From: JAAUUE01 sp943370025
GTDB lineage: Bacteria; Cyanobacteriota; Cyanobacteriia; Cyanobacteriales; JAAUUE01
Reading direction: 5' to 3'
Assembly: GCA_943370025.1 (NCBI GenBank)
Contig: CALRPI020000014.1
Coordinates: forward strand, 1-64,000
Length of the DNA: 64,000 bases
The notes beneath the pieces are model-generated. The model did no database searches. It saw only the letters and a list, made by a program, of their open reading frames with translations, and was not told where the DNA came from. Both the position numbers and the translations under genes were made by a program. Numbering within the stretch: position 1 is the stretch's first letter; each line of letters begins with the position of its first letter. Positions 50,342 to 59,132 of the stretch are shown piece after piece.

Positions 50342-50391
50342 ATTATGTAGGGATGCCCGCACAACGCGCTGGCATCCCTACATAATTTTTC
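50342..50391 (+). terminator. Intrinsic terminator after TIGR03943 gene
   Basis: ATTATGTAGGGATGCC pairs with GGCATCCCTACATAAT (16-bp stem, 13-nt loop) followed by five T. Confidence 0.8.
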
Positions 50392-50402
50392 CTATTAAGC
50401 AT

Positions 50403-51566
50403 ATGAGCCGATTTATCTCTCCTCTACAGCAGTTTTTTCTGACTTGGATCCTCTTGTTAACGGCTGGCTGGTTGACTATAAATTTACTAGATTATTTAGG
50501 GGAGTTTGTCAGTATCTTCCTGACTTCGGGATTAATTGCCTTTCTCCTGAATTTTTTGGTGAGTAAGATGCAAAGATTCTTACCCAGAGGCATTGCGGCA
50601 GTATTGGTCTATCTCTTGGCGGCTTTGGGATTGATTCTGATTATTCTCACCCTAGTTCCGCCAATTTTTAATCAAGGTGGACAGCTTATTAGTAATCTGC
50701 CAGAGTTGTTGGAAAGTGCTCAGGTGCAACTCACGGATTTCCAGACTTGGAGCGCTGCCCGAAACCTGCCCTTTGATGTAAATATTCTTGGCTCCCAACT
50801 ATTGGCAAAGATTCAAGAAAGGGCGGAAGGGATTGCCACAAAGGGATTTGGCTTGGTACTGGGAACCTTTAACTGGTTTTTAGATTTAATTTTAATTTTA
50901 GTTATTTCTTTTTATATGCTGATCGATGGCGATCGCGTTTGGCAGAGTATTGTGAGTATTTTTGCTCCCAAAATTCGGGACGGACTAACGGAATCTCTCC
51001 AGCGCAACCTGCGGGGTTTTGTGGCGGGGCAATTATTGCTGGGTTTATTCATGGCGGTGGGTTTGAGCTTGGCATTTTTTGTCTTGAAAGTGCCTTTTTT
51101 CCTGCTGTTTGCCGTGTTTATCGGCTTGATGGAAGTGATCCCTTTTATTGGCGCATCCTTGGGAATCGCTCTGGTGGTGACGATCGTGGCATTTATCGAT
51201 TGGTGGTTGGCACTTCAGGTGCTGGGGGTAGCGATCGCCCTCCAACAGGTGAAAGATAATATCATCGCCCCCCGGATCATGGGCAATCTCACCGGGCTAT
51301 CCCCCGTAATTATTTTTGCGGCTCTATTACTCGGAACCAAAATTGGCGGTTTATTAGGTGTAATCTTAGCTATTCCCCTGACGGGAGTTATCAAAAGTTT
51401 GGTGGAAATCATGATGGATCCTACTCTGCCACCCCAAACTGGCTCCTTTTTTCATAACCCCCTCGCCAGAGAAACGGTGATTACCAATGTCACTACCAAA
51501 GATTCCAGTAGCTCGAATAATTCTGAAAATATCTCAGAAGATTTAGCACTTTCTAGCAATGATTAA
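50403..51566 (+). CDS. AI-2E/PerM-family permease
   Basis: This 387-residue member of the UPF0118/AI-2E transporter family has about eight hydrophobic segments. Diagnostic stretches are GWLTINLLDYLGEFVSIFLT, FNWFLDLILILVISFYMLID near residue 155, and LMEVIPFIGASLGIALVVTI plus QQVKDNIIAPRIMGNLTGLS towards the C-terminal end. Homologues transport AI-2, sodium or other solutes, so the substrate is undetermined. A Ser/Asn-rich tail ends the protein. Confidence 0.85.
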   Translation: MSRFISPLQQFFLTWILLLTAGWLTINLLDYLGEFVSIFLTSGLIAFLLNFLVSKMQRFLPRGIAAVLVYLLAALGLILIILTLVPPIFNQGGQLISNLPELLESAQVQLTDFQTWSAARNLPFDVNILGSQLLAKIQERAEGIATKGFGLVLGTFNWFLDLILILVISFYMLIDGDRVWQSIVSIFAPKIRDGLTESLQRNLRGFVAGQLLLGLFMAVGLSLAFFVLKVPFFLLFAVFIGLMEVIPFIGASLGIALVVTIVAFIDWWLALQVLGVAIALQQVKDNIIAPRIMGNLTGLSPVIIFAALLLGTKIGGLLGVILAIPLTGVIKSLVEIMMDPTLPPQTGSFFHNPLARETVITNVTTKDSSSSNNSENISEDLALSSND

Positions 51567-51668
51567 AGCAATGAAAATTACTGGTTTATGATTCTGAAGT
51601 CATATAAAACCTGATGATTATTGTTAAACTAGTGTGTGATAAATACCTAAGGGCAAGGGGAAATATTT

Positions 51669-52268
51669 ATGCCAGTTGATCGCTTAAGCCAACTAGAAGA
51701 GAATTTAGAGGATTTACGGGAACAGATAGGCGGCAAGGAAAAGGCGATGAACTTGGCTGCACAGGATGACAAGGTACGGATCAAGCAGGGCATCCGTGAG
51801 CTTCGCAAGCAAATGAAATCTTATGAGGAAGAATACTGGCAAATTTTGGCACGGGGTGCGGCAGTAGTTGATGTGCCAGATGCGGAGGCGGAGGTGATAG
51901 TGGCGGAGATTGTAGAGCAGTATCCCCAGATTAAAGGCTCTGATGAGAATGCCGAAGTTTTGGCGATGTTGCAAAAAATCTATGAGAAGATTAACGAACC
52001 CGGAGTTACGGCGGTTGAGAAATTAAAGGGCAGTTTATATTTAATGCCACCTTTTGTGGGTGTTACCTACGAAGCAGAGCTAGATACAGAGAACACCCTG
52101 AGAAAATATTTTCCTACTTTTAGCCGATGGACTAAGCAATGGCTCCTAGACTACCACGAACAAGTTTGGGATCAAGAAATTGCTGATGATCTAGAACTGG
52201 GCAGATTTGATAGTTTGTTAGATGAGATTGATCGAGAATACGAGGCAGGTTTAGTAGAAAGTTTATGA
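51669..52268 (+). CDS. Antitoxin-like protein fused to a coiled-coil N terminus
   Basis: This 199-residue protein pairs a long charged coiled coil (residues 5-60: LSQLEENLEDLREQIGGKEK ... GIRELRKQMKSYEEEYWQI) with a central domain and a C-terminal tail ADDLELGRFDSLLDEIDREY then EAGLVESL. The tail is the form of RelE-type antitoxin ends. The coiled coil resembles leader segments of cyanobacterial STAND-type proteins, which is unusual for an antitoxin. The stop overlaps the RelE start by ATGA, so the two are translationally coupled. Fused sensing and neutralising roles are an inference. Confidence 0.65.
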   Translation: MPVDRLSQLEENLEDLREQIGGKEKAMNLAAQDDKVRIKQGIRELRKQMKSYEEEYWQILARGAAVVDVPDAEAEVIVAEIVEQYPQIKGSDENAEVLAMLQKIYEKINEPGVTAVEKLKGSLYLMPPFVGVTYEAELDTENTLRKYFPTFSRWTKQWLLDYHEQVWDQEIADDLELGRFDSLLDEIDREYEAGLVESL

Positions 52269-52534
52269 ACCACCTCACCCTACCCAGATTTTGGCAAGCC
52301 TATCATCAACTCCCAAAAGATATCCAAATAATTGCGGACAAAAGCTATAAATTATTAAAGAATAATCCTTCTCACCCTTCCCTTCATTTTAAGAAAGTAG
52401 GAAATCGAAAACAGCTATGGTCAGTTAGGATCACTGGCAATTACCGAGCGCTTGGAGTAGAAAAACCAAAAGGGATTGTTTGGTTTTGGATTGGCATCCA
52501 TAGTGATTACGACAAAATACTAGATAAGATATAA
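52265..52534 (+). CDS. RelE/ParE-family toxin
   Basis: This 89-residue toxin of the RelE/ParE fold has FWQAYHQLPKDIQIIADKSY (helices), LLKNNPSHPSLHFKKVGNRK and LWSVRITGNYRALGVEKPKG (strands), ending WIGIHSDYDKIL. The RITGNYRALG strand is characteristic. It is likely an mRNA interferase or gyrase inhibitor; ParE/RelE activities cannot be separated from sequence. It overlaps the upstream coiled-coil antitoxin by 4 bases. Confidence 0.85.
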   Translation: MNHLTLPRFWQAYHQLPKDIQIIADKSYKLLKNNPSHPSLHFKKVGNRKQLWSVRITGNYRALGVEKPKGIVWFWIGIHSDYDKILDKI

Positions 52535-52599
52535 TCTGCCCCCAAGATCGATCGCTGTCAGATGAGAGAATGATTAAATATAGAGATTAGCACAAATTA

Positions 52600-53541
52600 A
52601 TGAATAGCTCGATCGACCTTAAATTACCTCTAGAAATCAATAAACTCTCGGAACCAATTTCTCAAGTTCTAGCACAACAAATCCAGTGGTTAGAAATAAC
52701 TCATGGCACAGAAATAATTACTACAAGTTATGTTTATCAAGCTCCTAATAATCAGGCAATAACTGATTCTGCTGTTAGTTATCCGATCGTCCTCCTTCAC
52801 GGATTTGATAGCTCGGTGTTTGAATTTCGTCGCCTTTTGCCCCTGCTGGCAGCCCAAGTGCCTACCTATGCGGTGGATTTATTGGGATTTGGTTTCACAG
52901 AACGCAAGCTGCCCATCACTCCCCAGCGGATCAAAACCCACCTCTATAGTTTTTGGCAAACCCTGATCAATCAACCAATTATTCTTGTGGGAGCCTCAAT
53001 GGGGGGAGCAGCGGCGATCGACTTTACCCTGACCTATCCCGGTGTTGTTCATAAATTAGTTCTTCTAGATAGCTCCGGAGTCACCAAAGGTTCTTCCCTA
53101 GGGAAGTTTCTCTTTCCGCCCTTGGGTTACTTGGCAACTAGTTTTTTGGCTAATCCCCAAATTCGCCAGAAAATTAGTGTCAATGCCTATTACAACCCTG
53201 AACTTGCTTCAGAAGATGCGGCAATTTGTGCTGCTCTCCATCTGCAATGCCCCCAGTGGCAGCAGGGGTTGATTAGTTTTACTAAAAGTGGTGGCTATGG
53301 AGATTTTAGCGATCGATTGGGTAAGTTAGATTTAGAAACTTTGATCCTCTGGGGCGATCGCGATCGTATTCTCGGCACAAAAGATGCTGCCAAGTTTTAT
53401 CGCCATTTACCCCAAAGCCAGCTAGTTTGGGTAGAAAATTGTGGTCATGTTCCTCATCTGGAGCAACCGGAGGTGACGGCGCGGGAGATTCTTTTGTTTT
53501 CTAGGGAGGAGGTAAGGGGAGATGCAGCTGATTCAGAATGA
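52600..53541 (+). CDS. Alpha/beta hydrolase
   Basis: This 313-residue alpha/beta-fold hydrolase has the oxyanion segment YPIVLLHGFDSSVFEFRRLL, nucleophile elbow GASMGGAAA near residue 130, the acid-containing loop LETLILWGDRDRILGTKDAA and catalytic His in VENCGHVPHLEQPEVTAREI. It may act on esters or amides; cyanobacterial relatives are often annotated as lipases or haloperoxidases without proof. A 3' piece of this gene is duplicated at 57472. Confidence 0.88.
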   Translation: MNSSIDLKLPLEINKLSEPISQVLAQQIQWLEITHGTEIITTSYVYQAPNNQAITDSAVSYPIVLLHGFDSSVFEFRRLLPLLAAQVPTYAVDLLGFGFTERKLPITPQRIKTHLYSFWQTLINQPIILVGASMGGAAAIDFTLTYPGVVHKLVLLDSSGVTKGSSLGKFLFPPLGYLATSFLANPQIRQKISVNAYYNPELASEDAAICAALHLQCPQWQQGLISFTKSGGYGDFSDRLGKLDLETLILWGDRDRILGTKDAAKFYRHLPQSQLVWVENCGHVPHLEQPEVTAREILLFSREEVRGDAADSE

Positions 53542-53667
53542 CCAAGCAGCCTCAACTCATGCCTAGTACAATTGAGTTTTCCTTTTTTGACGATAAAGTG
53601 TATTACCCCCAATCCCCATCACTCTGAGTCATATAGATCACCTCTCACCTTATGGGTTTGCGATGGA

Positions 53668-54045
53668 TTAGGTGAGGGGATTGATGATATCTAGCCCTGC
53701 AATTCTGAGGAAGTCATTGGTGTTTCGGGTGATTAGTGTTAACTGGTGGATGAGTGCAGTGGCAGCGATCGCAGCATCTGGTAACTTGATTTTGTGGTTT
53801 TTTCTAAGTTGAATCGTCTGTTCAGCAATATTGGAGGTTAGTTCCAGTTCCTGTAGCCCAGAAAGGAATATTCTAGCTTGTTGTTCTTCGGCAGGGGTTT
53901 GATTAAAGCCGAGCAATTCGATTTTCGAGATAATCGAGTAGGCTCCTTCTCCAGTCAGTCCTTCAAGAATCAGGTCGCTACCACGCTGATTAAGGCTACC
54001 CCTGAGGTGGTAAATCAGGATATTGCTGTCGAAAAGATATTTCAT
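53668..54045 (-). CDS. vapC: VapC-family PIN-domain toxin
   Basis: This 125-residue PIN-domain protein has the first Asp in MKYLFDSNILIYHLRGSL, conserved ISKIELLGF, a KLPDAAIAATALIHQLTL segment with a conserved Asp, and LITRNTNDFLRI. The catalytic acidic set looks complete. It ends a two-gene type II system with the antitoxin upstream at 54057; the two genes are 11 bases apart. Confidence 0.9.
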   Translation of the reverse strand: MKYLFDSNILIYHLRGSLNQRGSDLILEGLTGEGAYSIISKIELLGFNQTPAEEQQARIFLSGLQELELTSNIAEQTIQLRKNHKIKLPDAAIAATALIHQLTLITRNTNDFLRIAGLDIINPLT

Positions 54046-54056
54046 AACCTTTTTGC

Positions 54057-54320
54057 TTACTCGCCCCAGTCTAGTTGCCTTTGGGATGCCAGTTGAGCAT
54101 CAATTTCGTCACGATTTTGGTGACTCCAACTGCCTTGAGTCGATGCAAAAATCTCTTGGGGTAAGCGTTTTAAAGGTTGTTGAGGGGCAGGGCGATCGAG
54201 GACATCAAAACGGGTGAGAGAATCTTTGAGCTGGTTGACGAGGTAATCAAATACTTGCCAACGTTCTGACTGGGTGAGTTCGTTGAGGCTGTGGAAGATT
54301 TGGTGGAGTTGTGGAGTCAT
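54057..54320 (-). CDS. Antitoxin of the VapC at 53668
   Basis: This 87-residue (from ATG 54320) protein lacks a clear DNA-binding motif, but its middle LHQIFHSLNELTQSERWQVF is typical of short cyanobacterial PIN antitoxins and its tail is RDEIDAQLASQRQLDWGE. It is 11 bases upstream of vapC on the same strand. The upstream extension to 54410 is not supported, since ATG 54320 begins the conserved part. Confidence 0.7.
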   Translation of the reverse strand: MTPQLHQIFHSLNELTQSERWQVFDYLVNQLKDSLTRFDVLDRPAPQQPLKRLPQEIFASTQGSWSHQNRDEIDAQLASQRQLDWGE

Positions 54321-54517
54321 GGCACTATTGCTCCAGAGATGGAAGGATTTTGCTATTGTAACGTAGTTTGCTGTAGGTGCTGGGAGTTGCGATCGCCCGC
54401 ATCCTTGCATTGATTATAGGTGAAGCTCGATCGAGAAATAAATACACAAAAATAGCGATCGCCATTATCAAAACCGAATCCCGAAAACAAAGCTAAGGCA
54501 GAGTCGATGTTCAATAT

Positions 54518-56140
54518 CTACTTTTTTCTTTTTTTCATATTCCTTTTCAAACGTGCTAATTCACCTTTTAAAACAAGTATCTGTTTATCTTTAGGAGCTA
54601 ATAAATGATCAAAAAGGAATAATGTTTCTTCATAGGCTACAACTGCCTGAGGAAATTGCTGACATTTTTCATAAAGTTTTCCCAGTGTCCGAATACGATT
54701 GGCGTATAATTTATTTTTAGTCTCTTTACGTTTACGTTGAATATCTTTCCATCTTTCTAATAATGGAATTGCTTCTGAATATCGTGTGTTATTTCGATAA
54801 AGTTCTGCTAAATTATTGAGACTAGTGGCAGTACTAGGATGATTCTCTCCTAATTGCTCTTCATTAATTTTCAGAGCGCGAAGAAAGAGTGATTCTGCCT
54901 CCTCATATCGTCCTTTATCTCGATAAAGTGCCGCTAAATTATTGAGATTAGTAGCAGTATGAGGATGATTTTCTCCTAATTGCTCTTCATGAATTTTCAG
55001 GGCGCGAAGAAATAGGGATTCTGCCTCCTTATATCGTCCTTTATCTCGATAAAGTTCCGCTAAATTATTGAGATTAGTAGCAGTATGAGGATGATTTTCT
55101 CCTAATTGCTCTTCACGAATTTTCAGGGAGAGAAGAAGTAGGGGTTCTGCCTCCTCATATCGTCCTTGATTTTGATAAAGTGCCGCTAAATTATTGAGAC
55201 TAATAGCAGTACCAGAATGATTTTCTTCTAATTGCTCTTCACAAATTTTCAGAGCGCGAAGAAAAAGTGATTCTGCCTCCTCGTATCGTCCTTGATTTCG
55301 ATAAAGTTCCGCTAAATTATTGAAACTAGTAGCAGTATCAGGATGATTTTCTCCTAATTGCTCTTCACTAATTGAGAGAGATTTTTTATAAAAATCAACT
55401 GCACTGGCATAATCACCCTGATCTTGCTTACTAGTACCAATATCTCGTAACAAGGTAGTAACATAACGCGGGTTTCTCAGGTTTATCTCTTGGTAAAGAG
55501 TTTCCGCACGACTCAAAAATGACTCCGCTTCTACAGAATGCCCAGAACGTATTTCAATGAGTCCCTGTAAATGGAGAGAAAATCCTTTCCCAAAAGTATC
55601 TAATCTGCCAGCTATTTGATATTCTAAAAAACCTTGAACCGCAGCTTGTATCGGCTCAATTTGATAATGAGTCCACCAATCAATGACCCTATCTAATAAT
55701 CTTCCAGTCTGTGCCTTGCCTTCATTGAGAATTTCGTGATAACAAAATTCCACATCTTCTTCTGACGACATTTTTTCAGCAAAAAAGTAATCCGCCGCTC
55801 GTTGAGATAGCCTTGAAAATTCATCTTTATCCTGCTGCCAAAGTTGATTTAACAAAACATTTCGCGTTAATTCATGAATGTTGTATCCCTGTTTGGGAAA
55901 TTCCTCAACAAAGGTTAATGCTTTTAAATTCTCATACAATTTCTCTGCTTGTTCTTCTAGCTCTGGTCTTAACGCTGCCAAAATATTAGCATCAAAAAAA
56001 TGGGGAATTGCCGCCGCCCAAAGCATGGATACCAACTCATCAGACATCTGACTCATTTGTAATTCCAGCAAAATCCATTGCCGTTCTGTCTCTGTCTCGG
56101 CTTGCTGAACTCGTTTTAGTATCTCTTCAATACTTACCAC
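54518..56140 (-). CDS. Winged-helix/TPR protein of split STAND system
   Basis: This 540-residue protein has an N-terminal winged-helix-like part (residues 1-150: EILKRVQQAETETERQWILL, MLWAAAIPHFFDANILAALR, ELTRNVLLNQLWQQDKDEF). It then has kinesin-light-chain-type TPRs from about 235 to 450, five to six repeats of 42 residues (SLNNLAALYRDKGRYEEAES, LFLRALKINEEQLGENHP). The first part resembles the region after the ATPase in STAND proteins, while the upstream gene supplies the ATPase. It overlaps that gene by 14 bases in another frame. It may sense proteins through the TPR array. Confidence 0.75.
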   Translation of the reverse strand: MVSIEEILKRVQQAETETERQWILLELQMSQMSDELVSMLWAAAIPHFFDANILAALRPELEEQAEKLYENLKALTFVEEFPKQGYNIHELTRNVLLNQLWQQDKDEFSRLSQRAADYFFAEKMSSEEDVEFCYHEILNEGKAQTGRLLDRVIDWWTHYQIEPIQAAVQGFLEYQIAGRLDTFGKGFSLHLQGLIEIRSGHSVEAESFLSRAETLYQEINLRNPRYVTTLLRDIGTSKQDQGDYASAVDFYKKSLSISEEQLGENHPDTATSFNNLAELYRNQGRYEEAESLFLRALKICEEQLEENHSGTAISLNNLAALYQNQGRYEEAEPLLLLSLKIREEQLGENHPHTATNLNNLAELYRDKGRYKEAESLFLRALKIHEEQLGENHPHTATNLNNLAALYRDKGRYEEAESLFLRALKINEEQLGENHPSTATSLNNLAELYRNNTRYSEAIPLLERWKDIQRKRKETKNKLYANRIRTLGKLYEKCQQFPQAVVAYEETLFLFDHLLAPKDKQILVLKGELARLKRNMKKRKK

Positions 56141-56891
56141 TGTTTATCACTGTTAATAACATTTCATGAACATTTTTAGGATGACCTTTAAACCCAATTA
56201 ATATCGGTTTAATCGCATGATCGGGTAAATCTGAGCAAAACTCGCACCATGCCATTAAATCATCAATCGGAGTCAGTTTAAAATGTTCGCATTCATGACC
56301 CCAAACTGAATTATTTATATTAGGAATTGCCTGACCTGCAATAACAGTTACAAAATTCTTTAAGCGTCGTTCGACAGTTCTTAACCATATACTTTCAATC
56401 CAATTCTGTAATGATTCACTCGCCATTTGGTAAGTATCAAGTGTAATTACTATTTGATGCTCAACTTTTTCTAAATCATCAAAAAAAGCATCATGTAACT
56501 GCCGTAAACGATGCTCTTGTGCTTGTGGATCAATACTATTACCATTAATTGCTATAGAAATTTTTTCTGCTTCAATATCATTTTCAGAAAAATCAACACC
56601 TCCTTGTATAAAATTTCTGAGCTTTTTTTCAAACATCGGAAATTGTGCCCTTCCCAAATCATTCACAATTTCCGACAAAAAAGCTGCAATACTATCTAAT
56701 CCTTTACAATCAAACGGTACATATTTCACTTCATCTGGGCATTGTTGTCGAAATCGGCTAAGAAGAGACGTTTTCCCCATGCCGGATTCTCCTTCAATGA
56801 GCATAATGCGGCAATCATGATTGCCCTGTGCCATTTTTAGAAATATTTCGAGTTCCTTTGTCCGGTTCGCTAATTTATGCAGTTTTGCCAT
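56127..56891 (-). CDS. P-loop ATPase half of a split STAND protein
   Basis: This 254-residue NTPase has Walker A LIEGESGMGKTSLL (residues 34-42), Walker B HQIVITLDTYQ (147-152), ending IKPILIGFKGHPKNVHEMLL like the GLPL region of NB-ARC proteins, where an intact STAND would continue into a winged helix. Here the chain stops and the winged-helix/TPR part follows as its own gene, with the 14-base overlap at 56127-56140. A frameshift in an ancestral single gene is possible, but overlap and start codon suggest a stable two-gene form. Confidence 0.78.
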   Translation of the reverse strand: MAKLHKLANRTKELEIFLKMAQGNHDCRIMLIEGESGMGKTSLLSRFRQQCPDEVKYVPFDCKGLDSIAAFLSEIVNDLGRAQFPMFEKKLRNFIQGGVDFSENDIEAEKISIAINGNSIDPQAQEHRLRQLHDAFFDDLEKVEHQIVITLDTYQMASESLQNWIESIWLRTVERRLKNFVTVIAGQAIPNINNSVWGHECEHFKLTPIDDLMAWCEFCSDLPDHAIKPILIGFKGHPKNVHEMLLTVINSGKY

Positions 56892-56902
56892 TGATCCAGC
56901 GT

Positions 56903-57217
56903 TTACGAGTTATTTTTGTCGCCTGAGTCCTTCCGTGGTTCATCATAACCCAATTCCATTTTTTGCTTACCATCAACATCGTTTGCCGAAAACTCAGTAC
57001 CCTGCATACGATATTCACCCTCACCCCGTATTTTATTGCCCTTGAACACAACATTTACTGGTGGCTCATCCTCTATTGGCTCATTTAGCTTTGCTTTAAC
57101 CTTCATTATTCCTTTTGTCCCATTCACAGACAGAGATGTTAGGCGATCACGGAGGAGATAAACAATCGTAATCAAACCAAATGCAACGATTAAAGCTATT
57201 ATGAGCTTTGTGTCCAT
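56903..57217 (-). CDS. Small single-pass membrane protein of split STAND system
   Basis: This 104-residue protein has an N-terminal transmembrane helix (LIIALIVAFGLITIVYLL) and a soluble C-terminal tail with FKGNKIRGEGEYRMQGTEFS then ANDVDGKQKMELG. The tail is Gly/charge-rich and may be a beta strand stack or oligomerisation motif. It is the first gene of the three, 11 bases upstream of the ATPase. I do not recognise its family; it could anchor the ATPase at the membrane or act as the effector. Confidence 0.6.
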   Translation of the reverse strand: MDTKLIIALIVAFGLITIVYLLRDRLTSLSVNGTKGIMKVKAKLNEPIEDEPPVNVVFKGNKIRGEGEYRMQGTEFSANDVDGKQKMELGYDEPRKDSGDKNNS

Positions 57218-57282
57218 ACTTACACCTCACTTTTGTTGAGAGACTATCGTTATGTTACTTAAGACTACCATATTAAATTAAA

Positions 57283-57306
57283 AGATGATCGTTAAGTCGA
57301 TCATCT
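57283..57306. repeat. Palindromic hairpin near start of STAND trio
   Basis: AGATGATCG pairs with CGATCATCT around a TTAAGT loop, in the shared upstream gap. It may be a regulatory or terminator structure. Confidence 0.4.
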
Positions 57307-57471
57307 TCTAAGATACATCAAATTGTTTGAGAATACTTGTTTCTGAGTGAAAGAGCAATCATTCAAAAAATCAACTATGACATTGAGCTTGGTGAGGTTC
57401 AAGTTTAATATTTCAGAAAGGAGATCGTATTTGTCACTCATGATTACAATGTGGCTACTTCATGGGTTTGG

Positions 57472-57718
57472 CTTTACAAAAAGTGGCGGCTATGGGGATT
57501 TTAGCGATCGATTGGGTAAGTTAGATTTAGAGACTTTGATTTTGTGGGGCGATCGCGATCGGATTCTCGGTACAAAAGATGCCGTCAAGTTTTACCGACA
57601 TTTACCCCAAGGTCAATTAGTTTGGGTAGAAAATTGTGGTCATGTTCCCCATCTAGAGCAACCGGAATTTACGGCTCAGGAGATGTTGTTATTTAGGGAA
57701 GGAGGGACAGAGACGTAA
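57472..57718 (+). pseudogene. Duplicated 3' fragment of alpha/beta hydrolase
   Basis: From 57472 the DNA nearly matches 53276-53505 (TTTAGCGATCGATTGGGTAA, GGCGATCGCGATCG). Translated, it encodes only the acid and His part of the hydrolase (GDRDRILGTKDAVKFYRHLP, VENCGHVPHLEQPEFTAQEM), without the nucleophile. It is therefore a non-functional fragment. A frame starting 57347 attaches unrelated residues ahead of it. Together with the intact gene it brackets a 4-kb island. Confidence 0.75.
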
Positions 57719-57731
57719 AAAAGAGGTATTT

Positions 57732-59057
57732 ATGCAGGAAAACCATGGAGATCAGGGTGACTCTTTATCTAGGTCTGGTAGCTTAGAAACTGTAGAAATG
57801 TTGCCCGATCGCTATCAATATCAAAAAACTCTGGGCAACAAAGCTGGCAGAACTACAGTTCTTGCGGTTGATCAACAAACAGGCAATCAAGTAGTCGTTA
57901 AACTCTTGACTTTTAGTGATGAGTTTCAATGGGAAGATTTACGTTTATTTGAAAGAGAGACAGCAACCCTGCGATCGCTCGACCATCCCGCTATTCCTCG
58001 ATACCTCGATAGTTTTGAAATGGAGACTAGCCAAGGTAAAAGCCTTGCCCTTGTTCAGAGCTATATTCCTGCCCAATCTCTAGAGGAATATTTGCAAGCA
58101 GGTAGGCAATTTGAGGAGGCAGATGTTCGGGAATTATTAAATGCTTTATTGGATATTTTGGTCTATTTGCACGATCGCCATCCTCCAGTAATTCATCGAG
58201 ATATTAAGCCTAGTAATATTCTTTTGAGCGATCGATCGGGGCATAGCGTCGGTCAGGTTTATCTAGTGGATTTCGGCTCGGTACAAACACTGGCAACAAG
58301 AGCCGGACAGACCATGACTGTCGTGGGAACTTATGGCTATATGCCACCTGAGCAATTTGGTGGCAGTGCGGTTCCGGCTTCAGATATTTATAGTTTGGGT
58401 TGCACTGCCCTGAGATTAATCACTGGTAGCCATCCCGGAGATTTACCCCAGAGAGATTTACAAATTCAATTTGCTCAATATACAGACCTCAGTTCTAGCC
58501 TGACCAAATGGCTCCAAAAAGCTACCCATCCCAGCTTATATCAACGATTTTCCCAAGCTCTCACAGCAAAGGAAAGATTAAATCAACCCATTAAGCTCTA
58601 TCAGGAACTCCCTCCCCTATCCCCTGAAGTACCCATGACCATACAACTTCTGTTCTGGAATTTTCTCTGGCGCAGTACCGTCATGGGAACTTTAACTGGA
58701 ACCATTTATGGTGGCATATTTGGCACAGCTCTTTATCCGGGAATTGGTACTGTGTTTGGTGGTGCGTCTGGTGGTATGGCTGGATTTCTTTTAGGATTAG
58801 TCAATGGAATCATGTCAGTAGTCTTCACCTATTTTCTGCCTAATAAGGAAAAATATTATCCCCATCGCTTGGGGGTAGTAGGATTTTTTGGATGTTTGAC
58901 TTGCTTTGCTGTATTTTCTGGATTATCCAGTTCATCTGATAAAGGAGGATTACTCAACCTTCTCACTTCTATGGGTATCCCCGTATTAATTGCCGCTGTA
59001 TCCATGGGGTTGATTAGCTACTACATTGCCCGCTGGCATCAGAAAAAAATTGGGTAA
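57732..59057 (+). CDS. Ser/Thr protein kinase, membrane type (first of tandem pair)
   Basis: This 441-residue kinase has an N-terminal catalytic domain with a weak Gly loop (TLGNKAGRTTVLAVD), the Lys in VVVKLLTFSDEF, catalytic HRDIKPSNILL at about residue 154 and DFGSV at 178, then MPPEQFGGSAVPASDIYSLG. The C-terminal 150 residues hold several hydrophobic Gly-rich segments (LTGTIYGGIFGTALYPGIG, GFLLGLVNGIMSVVFTYFL). GAGGT precedes the ATG. It is followed by a close paralogue, so duplication is recent in evolutionary terms. Confidence 0.88.
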   Translation: MQENHGDQGDSLSRSGSLETVEMLPDRYQYQKTLGNKAGRTTVLAVDQQTGNQVVVKLLTFSDEFQWEDLRLFERETATLRSLDHPAIPRYLDSFEMETSQGKSLALVQSYIPAQSLEEYLQAGRQFEEADVRELLNALLDILVYLHDRHPPVIHRDIKPSNILLSDRSGHSVGQVYLVDFGSVQTLATRAGQTMTVVGTYGYMPPEQFGGSAVPASDIYSLGCTALRLITGSHPGDLPQRDLQIQFAQYTDLSSSLTKWLQKATHPSLYQRFSQALTAKERLNQPIKLYQELPPLSPEVPMTIQLLFWNFLWRSTVMGTLTGTIYGGIFGTALYPGIGTVFGGASGGMAGFLLGLVNGIMSVVFTYFLPNKEKYYPHRLGVVGFFGCLTCFAVFSGLSSSSDKGGLLNLLTSMGIPVLIAAVSMGLISYYIARWHQKKIG

Positions 59058-59102
59058 GCGGCTATTAATTTTCCGCCGGAGGCGGAAAATTAATAGCCGC
59101 TT
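59056..59102. repeat. Long hairpin between tandem kinase genes
   Basis: AAGCGGCTATTAATTTTCCG pairs with CGGAAAATTAATAGCCGCTT (22-bp stem, short loop). It overlaps the first kinase's stop and is flanked by a family D end (ATGACCTCTA). Confidence 0.75.
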
Positions 59103-59132
59103 CAAATGACCTCTAAAGATTGGGTAAAAATT

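Noticed and set aside
57347..57471. Possible transposase-like segment joined to the hydrolase fragment
   Set aside because: In another frame it reads VFVTHDYNVATSWVWLYKK, suggestive of a helix-turn-helix, but a stop codon interrupts it and the match is too weak.
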